A stretch of DNA of 64,000 nt from Paratissierella sp033809995. Its GTDB lineage: Bacteria > Bacillota > Clostridia > Tissierellales > Tissierellaceae. Shown here one piece after another: positions 15,323 to 23,480 of the stretch. Each line of letters starts with the position of its first letter. Position 1 is the stretch's first letter. The translations under genes were made by a program, and so were the position numbers. The notes under the pieces were generated by a model. The model ran no database searches, was not told where the DNA came from, and was given only the letters and a program-made list of their open reading frames with translations. The stretch lies in contig JAPXKQ010000007.1 in the NCBI GenBank assembly GCA_033809995.1, positions 7,372-71,371 of the forward strand, read 5' to 3'.

Positions 15323-17938
15323 TCAAGCTCTCTCCTTAAGGGAATTTGCATCCTCTATTAAATTATATAAAATATTTAAAGCTTCTTTTGGTGTAGTACT
15401 ATCGATATCTATATTTTTAATTCTATCTATAAAATAGTCTTTCTTATAATCCAATAGATCAAGCTGTTTATTATTAGTTTTTGGGGCACTGTTTAAGTTT
15501 ATTTCGTGAGATCCTTCAATTAATGATAATATTTCATTGGCCCGATTGATTATATCCTGATGAATACCTGCAAGCCTTGCAACTTGAATACCATAGCTTT
15601 TATTTGTACTACCCTTAACAATTTTTCTTAGAAAGACTATATCATCTCCTCGTTCTTCTGCAGTTATGGTGAGATTGATAATGCCATCTAGTTTTTCCTG
15701 AAGCTGTGTTAATTCATGATAATGTGTAGCAAATAATGTTTTAGCCTTTACCTTTTCGTGAATATATTCTACCACTGCCCAAGCAATACTAAGACCATCA
15801 TAAGTGCTTGTACCCCTACCAACTTCATCCAAGATAATAAGACTATTTTTAGTAGCAGACTTAATTATATTAGAAACTTCATTCATTTCTACCATAAATG
15901 TACTTTCACCTTGTGACAGATTATCTGAGGCACCAATTCGGGTAAAAATTCTATCAACAATACCTATATTAGCATATTTAGCAGGTACAAAGGAGCCGAT
16001 TTGTGATAATAACGTAATAATTGCAACTTGCCTCATATAAGTTGATTTACCTGCCATATTGGGACCTGTTATTATCTGTATCATATTATTTGATGTATCC
16101 AGGTAGGTATCATTTGGTACAAATAAATTATTATCAATAGTATTTTCTACAACTGGATGCCTACCTTCTTCTATTTGAATTATACCCTTTGTATTAAGCT
16201 CTGGTTTTATAAAATTATTATTTTTAGAAATAAGAGCAAAATTAGATAAAACATCTATCATTGCAATTTGCTTGCTAACATCTTGAATTCTAACAATTTC
16301 CTTTTTTACACTATTTCTGATATCTTGGAATATTTCATATTCCAGATTAAGGGATTTCTCTTCTGCCCCTAAAATTTTAGATTCCATATTTTTTAATTCT
16401 TCAGTATAGTATCTTTCAGAATTGGCTAATGTTTGTTTTCGTATATAATAATCTGGTACTAAAGATAAATTTGATTTAGTAACCTCCAAATAGTAACCTG
16501 CTATTCGGTTATATCCTATTTTTAAGTTCTTGATACCAGTTTTATTCTTCTCTTCTAATTCCAAATTACTAAGCCATTCCTTACCTTTCAGGCTACTTTC
16601 TCTGAATTCATCTAATTTGGGGTTAAAGCCACTTTTTATAAGTCCACCTTCTTTAACAGTAATAGGTGGATTTTCATCAATTGATTTATCTATTAAAAGG
16701 TATATATCTTCCAAATCATCAATTTCATATCCAATTTTTTTCAAATCATTGTTATCTGTATTTATTAATAATTTCTTTATACTAGGTAAATTAACGATTG
16801 AAGTTTTTAATGATATTAAGTCTCTTCCATTACAGTTTCCATTTGAAATCTTACTTATTAATCTTTCTATATCATAGACATTATTTAAAATGCGTCTAAT
16901 ATCATCTAAAAGCATTAAATTATTGTAAAAATAATCAACTATATTTAGTCGATAATTAATTGCTTTTTTATCTAATAAAGGCTGTTCAAGCCATTTCTTT
17001 AACAAACGTCCGCCCATTGCAGTCTTTGTTTTGTCTAGGATACCGATTAAAGCACCTTTTTTATCCCGAGATTTTATGGTTTCTAATATCTCTAAATTAG
17101 CTCTAGTATTAATATCCATAATCATATAATTTTCAGGCTCATAAAAAAATATACTGTTAATATGGTCTAGGGTGTTCTTTTGTGTAGTGTAAAGATAATC
17201 AATTAACTTTGAGGTAGCGATTAAAGAATAAATCTTATTATTTATACCTAGTTTGTCCAAGTTTTGAACCTTAAATTGTTTTTTAACAATTGATTTTATT
17301 TCATCTTCTATCAAATTATTGGCATCATAGGTATTTATAAAAGGATTAATTCTGTTTTTTATAATCTTTATATATTTGCTATTCTTAATTAATTCATCAT
17401 TACATAATATTTCAGAGGGTTGTGTTTTACCTAATTCATCTATAATAAATCTAAAACAATTATCTTCTACACCTAAAAATTCTGTAGTGTACATCTCACC
17501 TGTAGAGTTATCTACATAAGAAATGCCCACTCCAAATTTATCTAAATAAATTGATACAAGAAAGTTGTTCGTTTTATCATCTATTGCAATTGAATCTATA
17601 ATAGTTCCAGGTGTAACAACCTTCACTACATCTCTTTTAACAATCCCTTTAGCTAGAGCTGGATCTTCAAGCTGATCACAAATTGCAACCTTATATCCTT
17701 TATCTACAAGCTTAGATATATAGGATTCTGAGACATGATGAGGTATACCACACATTGGCGCCCTTTCCTCTAAACCACAATCACGCTGTGTCAAAGCAAT
17801 TTCAAGTTCTTTAGAGGCTATAATAGCATCATCAAAAAACATTTCAAAAAAATCCCCTAATCTAAAGAAAACAATAGCATCCTTATATTGAGCCTTTATT
17901 TTCATATATTGTTGCATCATAGGTGTTAAGTTTTCCAT
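15323..17938 (-). CDS. mutS: DNA mismatch repair protein MutS
   Basis: MutS of 871 residues. It recognises mispairs and recruits MutL. The mismatch-binding Phe-x-Glu is in FFRLGDFFEMFFDDA (~31-45). The core, clamp and ATPase follow, with Walker A GPNMAGKSTYMRQ, SQGESTFMVEM, Walker B ILDEVGRGTSTYDG and FATHYHEL. The ATG at 17938 has TTGGAGG in front. A TTG 21 nt further upstream in the same frame would overlap miaB. It is coupled to mutL and lies directly behind miaB. Confidence 0.97.
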   Translation of the reverse strand: MENLTPMMQQYMKIKAQYKDAIVFFRLGDFFEMFFDDAIIASKELEIALTQRDCGLEERAPMCGIPHHVSESYISKLVDKGYKVAICDQLEDPALAKGIVKRDVVKVVTPGTIIDSIAIDDKTNNFLVSIYLDKFGVGISYVDNSTGEMYTTEFLGVEDNCFRFIIDELGKTQPSEILCNDELIKNSKYIKIIKNRINPFINTYDANNLIEDEIKSIVKKQFKVQNLDKLGINNKIYSLIATSKLIDYLYTTQKNTLDHINSIFFYEPENYMIMDINTRANLEILETIKSRDKKGALIGILDKTKTAMGGRLLKKWLEQPLLDKKAINYRLNIVDYFYNNLMLLDDIRRILNNVYDIERLISKISNGNCNGRDLISLKTSIVNLPSIKKLLINTDNNDLKKIGYEIDDLEDIYLLIDKSIDENPPITVKEGGLIKSGFNPKLDEFRESSLKGKEWLSNLELEEKNKTGIKNLKIGYNRIAGYYLEVTKSNLSLVPDYYIRKQTLANSERYYTEELKNMESKILGAEEKSLNLEYEIFQDIRNSVKKEIVRIQDVSKQIAMIDVLSNFALISKNNNFIKPELNTKGIIQIEEGRHPVVENTIDNNLFVPNDTYLDTSNNMIQIITGPNMAGKSTYMRQVAIITLLSQIGSFVPAKYANIGIVDRIFTRIGASDNLSQGESTFMVEMNEVSNIIKSATKNSLIILDEVGRGTSTYDGLSIAWAVVEYIHEKVKAKTLFATHYHELTQLQEKLDGIINLTITAEERGDDIVFLRKIVKGSTNKSYGIQVARLAGIHQDIINRANEILSLIEGSHEINLNSAPKTNNKQLDLLDYKKDYFIDRIKNIDIDSTTPKEALNILYNLIEDANSLKERA

Positions 17939-17952
17939 TTTAACCTCCAATG

Positions 17953-19269
17953 TTAACAAAGGGTACCTTCCAAAGTAAAAGTCTTTACATTATCTATTTT
18001 TACATCTACTAAGGTACCAATAATATCTTCATTCCCTTTAAAGTGTACCAATTTACCGCTATCTGTTCTTCCATTTAACATTTCTTCATTATTTTTACTT
18101 ACTTCTTCTACTAAAACCTTTACTACTTTTCCTAGTAATTTTTCATTTTGTTCTAGGCCTATAGGATATAGAGTATCTAGTAGTTTTTGGAATCTTTCAT
18201 GTTTTATATTATCTGGTACTTGATCTTTCATTTCAGCAGCCTTTGTACCTTCTCTAATAGAATATAAGAATGTATATGCTGCATCATATTTAACCTTTTT
18301 AACAAATTCTAAGGTTTCATTAAAATCGGCCTCTGTTTCACCAGGGAAACCTACAATAATATCAGTTGTAATGGCAATGTCTGGAACCACATTTCTAATC
18401 TTATTAATGATTTTTAAATAATCTTCAGTAGAATATTTTCTGTTCATTAATTTCAAAATTCTATCGCTACCTGATTGGATAGGTAGATGTAAATGCTTAC
18501 ATAATTTATCTAATGTAGCATATGCATCTATTAGATCATCAGACAAATCCTTTGGATGAGATGTCATAAATCTTATTCTTTCAATACCCTCTATTTTATT
18601 TACATCTCTTAATAAATCAGAAAATCTATAGTCCTTGTTTAAGGTTTTTCCATAAGAATTTACATTTTGACCTAATAGAGTTACTTCTTTACATCCATTT
18701 TTGGCTAATTCCTCTATTTCTTTTATGATATTTTCAGGCTCTCTACTTCTTTCTCTACCTCTAGTATATGGAACTATACAGTAAGTACAGAAATTATTAC
18801 AACCATACATGATATTAACAAATGCTTTATAGGAATATTTTCTATTTGCATCCACATCTTCTTCAATTTCCCTATTTTCTTCTAGAATATCAACAATTGT
18901 TTTGCCTGATTCTAAATGTCTACTAATTAATTGCGGTAATTTATGAATGTTATTTGTACCAAAAATTATATCTACATGTCTATATTTCTTTAAAATAACA
19001 CTTCGTACCTCTTCTCTTTGCATCATACATCCACATACAGAAAGTATCAAGTTAGGGTTTCGTCTCTTTAAATCCTTAAGCTCTCCTAATTGTCCATATA
19101 CCCTTTCTTCGGCACTTTTTCTTACTGCACATGTATTAAATATTATTAAATCACATTCATCCCTATTATCTGTTAATTGATATCCCATGCCCTCTAGAAT
19201 CCATGATATCTTTTCCGAATCATGTTCATTCATCTGACAACCATAGGTTTGAATCATATATTTTTTCAT
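17953..19269 (-). CDS. miaB: tRNA-2-methylthio-N6-dimethylallyladenosine synthase MiaB
   Basis: MiaB of 438 residues, a radical-SAM methylthiotransferase with two [4Fe-4S] clusters. The N-terminal domain has cysteines in QTYGCQMNEHDSE, FNTCAVR and SVCGCM. The radical-SAM motif CNNFCTYCIVPYTRGRERSR is at ~157-176 and a C-terminal TRAM domain follows (~375-438). It acts on tRNA A37 after MiaA. A 52-bp near-copy of its 5' end lies about 0.9 kb upstream in the opposite orientation (20171-20222). Confidence 0.98.
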   Translation of the reverse strand: MKKYMIQTYGCQMNEHDSEKISWILEGMGYQLTDNRDECDLIIFNTCAVRKSAEERVYGQLGELKDLKRRNPNLILSVCGCMMQREEVRSVILKKYRHVDIIFGTNNIHKLPQLISRHLESGKTIVDILEENREIEEDVDANRKYSYKAFVNIMYGCNNFCTYCIVPYTRGRERSREPENIIKEIEELAKNGCKEVTLLGQNVNSYGKTLNKDYRFSDLLRDVNKIEGIERIRFMTSHPKDLSDDLIDAYATLDKLCKHLHLPIQSGSDRILKLMNRKYSTEDYLKIINKIRNVVPDIAITTDIIVGFPGETEADFNETLEFVKKVKYDAAYTFLYSIREGTKAAEMKDQVPDNIKHERFQKLLDTLYPIGLEQNEKLLGKVVKVLVEEVSKNNEEMLNGRTDSGKLVHFKGNEDIIGTLVDVKIDNVKTFTLEGTLC

Positions 19270-19346
19270 CGTGAAATAAACACTCCCTCTAATTACTATT
19301 CATTTTTAAAATAATTGATTGCAAGCCCTAACCTTCATTATAGCAT

Positions 19347-19373
19347 AAAAAAAGAGTGGTTATCCACTCTTTA
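19347..19373 (-). terminator. Intrinsic terminator of the MerR-type gene
   Basis: On the minus strand AAAGAGTGG-ATAA-CCACTCTTT is followed by a long T-run (TTTTTTT). It lies 6 nt after the stop codon of the regulator. Confidence 0.9.
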
Positions 19374-19378
19374 TCGAA

Positions 19379-19987
19379 TTATTTTACATTGCTTACACCA
19401 AAAAGCCTTTTGAAAAATCCTATTTGATTTTCCTCATATTTTTTAATTTTGTCCCGTAGCTCCATTGTCTCATAGGTTTTTTCTTTCAATCTCATTTTTA
19501 ATTTTGCATTTTCACATATAAGAACATCTCTTTCCTTGGAGTTAATTTCTTGTTTTAATGCTATAATTTCATCCTTTAATTCTTCTATGAGCACAATACT
19601 ATCTTGGTTGCTTCTACTGATTATTTCGTTTAGCTTAGTAAAAAATGATTCTTCAAGAGATTTGCTAATTTCCAATGCTATTGATGTACTATCAATTTCA
19701 GAAATATTATTATCTAAAACACTTAAGGAAGTGCTATTTTGATTAGATATTACTAACTCAGGAGATGAGATTATGAGTTTAATTTGTTTATTACTAAACC
19801 CTTTTTCCTGTAACATCTTTATATATTGAATTAACTCTATTTCTTTATAGGTATAATATCTATGATTAGAATCTGTTCTTGGAACATCTATATCAAATTC
19901 CCTCTCATAATATCTTAATACATGTGGTGCATAACCCGTTAATTCAGATACCTCTGAAATTGTGTACTCTACTGAATAATCCATCAT
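19379..19987 (-). CDS. MerR-type helix-turn-helix protein with coiled-coil tail
   Basis: A 202-residue protein. The N-terminal MerR-like winged helix (YTISEVSELTGYAPHVLRYYERE ~9-31, then HRYYTYKEIELIQYIKML) is followed by about 100 residues of charged coiled coil. The effector-binding domain of classical MerR regulators is absent. Similar proteins include RacA-type chromosome-anchoring proteins and small MerR-like regulators of sporulating Firmicutes. The basic C-terminus (FFKRLFG) is notable. Function is not established. It is monocistronic, with its own terminator. Confidence 0.8.
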   Translation of the reverse strand: MMDYSVEYTISEVSELTGYAPHVLRYYEREFDIDVPRTDSNHRYYTYKEIELIQYIKMLQEKGFSNKQIKLIISSPELVISNQNSTSLSVLDNNISEIDSTSIALEISKSLEESFFTKLNEIISRSNQDSIVLIEELKDEIIALKQEINSKERDVLICENAKLKMRLKEKTYETMELRDKIKKYEENQIGFFKRLFGVSNVK

Positions 19988-20170
19988 AATATAAGTCCCC
20001 CTTGCTTTCCATGGCCACTTTAGTTATGAAATAATTTCTATAAACTTGTCCAAATATCCTCTTTTTTGTGGTCATTATTTTCATACAAATTTCCTTAAAT
20101 AATTTAAATACGTGTTGAAAATTGTATGTTTTAAGAGGCTTTTATCGATGATGGTAAAATAATGCTTCTA

Positions 20171-20225
20171 ATGATTCAAACCTATGGTTGTCAGATGAAT
20201 GAGCATGATTCAGAAAAGATATAAG
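20171..20225 (+). pseudogene. 52-bp duplicated fragment of the miaB 5' end
   Basis: Bases 20171-20222 match codons 5-21 of miaB (MIQTYGCQMNEHDSEKI) with only two differences, both at third codon positions. The frame ends in TAA at 20222-20224. It lies on the opposite strand from miaB, between the MerR-type gene and the first M42 peptidase gene. The silent differences suggest a remnant of a second miaB copy or an old duplication. It may also be read as a tiny ORF beginning at the ATG at 20162, but nothing supports a function. Confidence 0.75.
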
Positions 20226-20246
20226 GAGAGCATAATTAGCTCTCCT
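20224..20246 (-). terminator. Hairpin after the M42 peptidase cluster
   Basis: AGGAGAGC-ATAATTA-GCTCTCCT forms an 8-bp perfect stem right after the stop codon of the last M42 gene. On the minus strand it is followed by TATATCTTTT, a weak T-run. Confidence 0.65.
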
Positions 20247-20249
20247 CAT

Positions 20250-21248
20250 CTAAAACTCTAAATTTGAATTTAAAAATCCTACCAATAAATCTTTACAGTT
20301 TATAATATCCTTCTTTGATGCCATCTCTAATGTGGAATGTACATATCTAGTTGGTATAGATATTACTCCTGAAGGAACACCTTCTTTATTTAAATGGATT
20401 GCTCCGGAATCTGTACCTCCAAATTCTAGGACCTCCATTTGATAAGGAATATTGTTTCCTTTAGCAACTTTGACCAATTGTTCTCTAATGCATGGATGAC
20501 AGATAATCGAATTATCTTTAACCTTAACTGCTGCACCTTTGTTTAATCCAATGGCAAATGTTTTGGCTTTAGGAGTATCTCCATGGGCCGTTACATCTAA
20601 TGCTATGCCAATGTCAGGACTTATATTATATGCTGCTGTTTTAGCTCCTCTTAATCCAACTTCCTCTTGAACAGAGAATACGAAATATAAATCATTTTTA
20701 GGTGATTTTATATCTTTTATGGCTTCTATGGCGATAAAACATCCAACTCTATCATCTAAGTAGGGAGTGAATACTACATTTTCATTTTCATCAAACCCAT
20801 TATGGTAAATACAAATATCTCCTATATTTACTTTTTTCTCAGCCTCTTCTTTACTAAATGCACCAATATCAATATACATATTTTCTAGTTTTAATTTTGA
20901 AATATCATCTACAGGTTCACTATAGATAGCTCCTACTGTACCATTTTCAAATATAACCTTTTGGCTTAAAGTAACATAAGGGGATATTCCACCGATATTA
21001 GTAAACCTTAAAAAACCATCTTTATCTATATCTATTACCATAAGACCTATTTGATCCATATGGGAGGATATCATTACTTTTTTACCATCACCTTTTTTAT
21101 GAGCTATCAGATTTCCTAGTGCATCTACCTTAATGTCGTCAACATATTTTTCTATTTCCTTAATTATAAAATCTCTAACAAGTTTCTCATTGCTAGCAGG
21201 CCCATACACTTGAACTAAATCTTTTAACAATTTACTATTAAAATTCAT
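20250..21248 (-). CDS. M42-family metallopeptidase (third of a tandem triplet)
   Basis: A 332-residue M42 (glutamyl or cellulase-M/FrvX-like) aminopeptidase, a family that forms 12-subunit tetrahedral particles and trims peptides. Di-metal and catalytic motifs are seen in SSHMDQIGLM (His/Asp, ~59-68), YLDDRVGCF (~170), VQEEVGLRGA (Glu-Glu, ~203-212), the Asp of ALDVT and the last His in RYVHSTLEM (~311). The start codon shares one base with the stop of the next upstream paralogue, so translation is coupled. All metal ligands appear intact. The peptide preference cannot be told. Confidence 0.93.
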   Translation of the reverse strand: MNFNSKLLKDLVQVYGPASNEKLVRDFIIKEIEKYVDDIKVDALGNLIAHKKGDGKKVMISSHMDQIGLMVIDIDKDGFLRFTNIGGISPYVTLSQKVIFENGTVGAIYSEPVDDISKLKLENMYIDIGAFSKEEAEKKVNIGDICIYHNGFDENENVVFTPYLDDRVGCFIAIEAIKDIKSPKNDLYFVFSVQEEVGLRGAKTAAYNISPDIGIALDVTAHGDTPKAKTFAIGLNKGAAVKVKDNSIICHPCIREQLVKVAKGNNIPYQMEVLEFGGTDSGAIHLNKEGVPSGVISIPTRYVHSTLEMASKKDIINCKDLLVGFLNSNLEF

Positions 21249-22267
21249 TATAATACCCCCCTACCATATTCGGTTAATATTGTTTTTAATAATTTATAAG
21301 TGTTATTGTAGTCATCCATACTCATAACTGAATTTGGACTGTGTATATATCTACATGGAACTGAGATGCAGGTAGTAAGACAACCAGTTTTATTTGTATG
21401 GATTTTCCCAGAATCATTTCCGCCCATTGCAGTTTTTCTATACTGATAGGGAATTTGATAATTTTCTGCAATTTCCACAATTCTTTTTCTAAATTGGGGA
21501 TTATAGACAGTTGTTCTATCAGCTAAAGATATTGCAGGACCCTTTCCTATTTGCGTAGGTATTAAATGAGTGTCAATTTTAGTCATTTCATAACATATTG
21601 TACCCTCTAAGACAATAGCAATATCTGGGTCAACTTCATAAGCTGCTGGCCCGGATCCAACTAAACCCACTTCCTCCATAACAGTAAACACTGCATAAAA
21701 GCTTATATTTTTTATTTCCTTTACTAAATCAATTAGTAAACTGCATCCTACTCTATTATCAAGAGCTTTAGCTTTAACTAAATTTTCTCCAAACCCTACA
21801 TAATCACTTTGAAATGTAACATAGTCTCCAATGCTTACGTATTTTTCTGCATCTTCTTTAGACGTAGCCCCTATATCTATGTATAAATCATCTATGCTTA
21901 AAGCGTTTATCCATTCTTCTCTTTTTTGAAGGTGTATAGGTTTTGCACCAATTACACCATAAATTTTATCCTTCCCCACGTAAACTGATTTAGATACTAA
22001 GATACGTTTATCAATTCCGCCAACAGGCATAAATTTTAATAGTCCAGATGAATCGATTTCTTTTATTAAAAGACCTACTTCATCCATATGAGCTGTAACC
22101 ATTAATTTTTTAGTACTATCTAGACCTTTTTTATATGCAATGATATTTCCTAACCTATCAATTTTAATACTATCAACATAGTCTTTAATTTCATCTTTTA
22201 TCAAATCTCTTACTTCTTTTTCATTTCCTGATACACCCGAAGCTTCTGTTAGTAATTTTAATAGCAT
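21248..22267 (-). CDS. M42-family metallopeptidase (second of the triplet)
   Basis: A 339-residue M42 paralogue. Motifs are TAHMDEVGLL (~60), KALDNRVGCSLL (~167), VMEEVGLVGSGPA (~196), VLEGT, in which the usual Asp is a Glu as in part of the family, and RYIHSPNSVM (~315). It overlaps the upstream paralogue by 10 nt and the downstream one by 1 nt. The three are clearly similar but not near-identical, so the duplication is old. Hetero-oligomers of the three products are possible. Confidence 0.93.
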   Translation of the reverse strand: MLLKLLTEASGVSGNEKEVRDLIKDEIKDYVDSIKIDRLGNIIAYKKGLDSTKKLMVTAHMDEVGLLIKEIDSSGLLKFMPVGGIDKRILVSKSVYVGKDKIYGVIGAKPIHLQKREEWINALSIDDLYIDIGATSKEDAEKYVSIGDYVTFQSDYVGFGENLVKAKALDNRVGCSLLIDLVKEIKNISFYAVFTVMEEVGLVGSGPAAYEVDPDIAIVLEGTICYEMTKIDTHLIPTQIGKGPAISLADRTTVYNPQFRKRIVEIAENYQIPYQYRKTAMGGNDSGKIHTNKTGCLTTCISVPCRYIHSPNSVMSMDDYNNTYKLLKTILTEYGRGVL

Positions 22268-23307
22268 AACAATCCCTCCAAATTATCACTTGATATAGAC
22301 GATATAAAGAAAGCAAGAAGTTTACCTGTATTTTTAATATCTTGCATATCTAACACTTCAACTGAAGTATGCATATAACGAAGGGGTATTGATACTACCA
22401 ATGAAGGTATACCTTCTCTTGTGATTTGCATTGCCCTAGCATCAGTACCAGTTGGTCCAGGGGTAATCTCCATTTGATAAGGTATATTATATTCATTAGC
22501 TATTTCAACTAATTTCTTTCTTAAATTGGGGTGAATATTTCCACCAAGAGTAATTCCAGGTCCTTTACCTAATTCTATTGAATTAGATTTATTCAATTCA
22601 GGTGTTGTACCAAATCCAACATCTACAGCTATTCCAATATCAGGGTTTATGCTATAACAAGAGGTTAAAGCTCCTGCCATGCTAACCTCTTCTTGTACAG
22701 TTGTTACGAAATATATATCTGCTTCATGATTTATATTAGATAATTCCTTTATACATTCATATAAGACTGCAATACCAGCCCTATCATCTAATGCTTTGCC
22801 TGATACTCGATTATTTTTCAATTCCATAAGTTTACGTTTAATAGTAATAGTATCTCCAATACTTACATACTTTTTAACTTCATCCTTAGATAACCCAATA
22901 TCAATTGTCATATCTTCAATCCTTATTGCTTTATCCTGTTCAGAACTTTCTTGAAGATGAGGTGGTTTTGAACCTATAACGCCAAATAAATCTTTGGAAC
23001 CATGAACTATCACCTCTTGACCTAAAATAGTTCTTGGATCAATTCCACCAATATTAGTAAATCTTAAAAAACCATTATCTTCAATATCTTTTACCATTAA
23101 TCCAATCTCATCCATATGTCCTGCTAACATTATCTTTACGTTACTTTTTTGACCCTTCTTTAAGATAATAACATTACCTAAAGCATCTGATTTAATTTCA
23201 TCAGAATACTCTTTAAAGGCATTTTTTATTGAATCTTGTAAGGTGTGTTCAAAACCCGAGACTCCATTGTTATTAGATAGTAATTCTAATAAGATTTTTG
23301 TTTCCAA
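22258..23307 (-). CDS. M42-family metallopeptidase (first of the triplet), TTG start
   Basis: A 349-residue M42 paralogue and the first gene of the cluster. Motifs are AGHMDEIGLMV, ALDDRAGIAVL, VQEEVSMAGA, AVDVGFG and RYMHTSVEVL. The TTG at 23307 is preferred: AAAGGAGGGG lies 5-6 nt upstream, and the family begins a few residues before LLSNNNGVSG. A longer frame up to 23382 would run into the intergenic repeat (copy C) and adds 25 residues of no family resemblance. Confidence 0.92.
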   Translation of the reverse strand: METKILLELLSNNNGVSGFEHTLQDSIKNAFKEYSDEIKSDALGNVIILKKGQKSNVKIMLAGHMDEIGLMVKDIEDNGFLRFTNIGGIDPRTILGQEVIVHGSKDLFGVIGSKPPHLQESSEQDKAIRIEDMTIDIGLSKDEVKKYVSIGDTITIKRKLMELKNNRVSGKALDDRAGIAVLYECIKELSNINHEADIYFVTTVQEEVSMAGALTSCYSINPDIGIAVDVGFGTTPELNKSNSIELGKGPGITLGGNIHPNLRKKLVEIANEYNIPYQMEITPGPTGTDARAMQITREGIPSLVVSIPLRYMHTSVEVLDMQDIKNTGKLLAFFISSISSDNLEGLLCY

Positions 23308-23330
23308 TAAAACCCCTCCTTTTTTAGTAT

Positions 23331-23443
23331 ACATAAGAAAAGCATCTAACGATGCGTTAAGGTAGCTTTTCTTGAAACTCATATACGGAAAGTCCCGTAA
23401 ATTAAATTATCCGAATTGTAGGACTTTCCTATTCGTTATAAAG
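23331..23443. repeat. Paired-hairpin intergenic repeat, copy C
   Basis: First stem AGAAAAGC/GCTTTTCT, then TTGAAACTCAT, then a second stem GGAAAGTCC/GGACTTTCC and the end motif CCTATTCGTTATAA. The arms of the stems differ from copy B, but pairing is kept in both, which suggests that structure matters and not only sequence. It lies between the ispH-rpsA fusion gene and the M42 cluster. Confidence 0.75.
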
Positions 23444-23445
23444 GT

Positions 23446-23474
23446 AGGGTTATAATGCTATTCATTATAACCCT
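23446..23474 (-). terminator. Hairpin after the ispH-rpsA fusion gene
   Basis: AGGGTTATAATG-CTATT-CATTATAACCCT is a perfect 12-bp stem 7 nt beyond the stop codon. The T-run on the minus strand is weak (ACCTTTATAAC). Confidence 0.6.
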
Positions 23475-23480
23475 TAAACA

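Noticed and set aside
23308..23382. N-terminal extension of the first M42 peptidase
   Set aside because: The 25 added residues lie in the intergenic repeat and have no family similarity; TTG at 23307 has a strong ribosome site.
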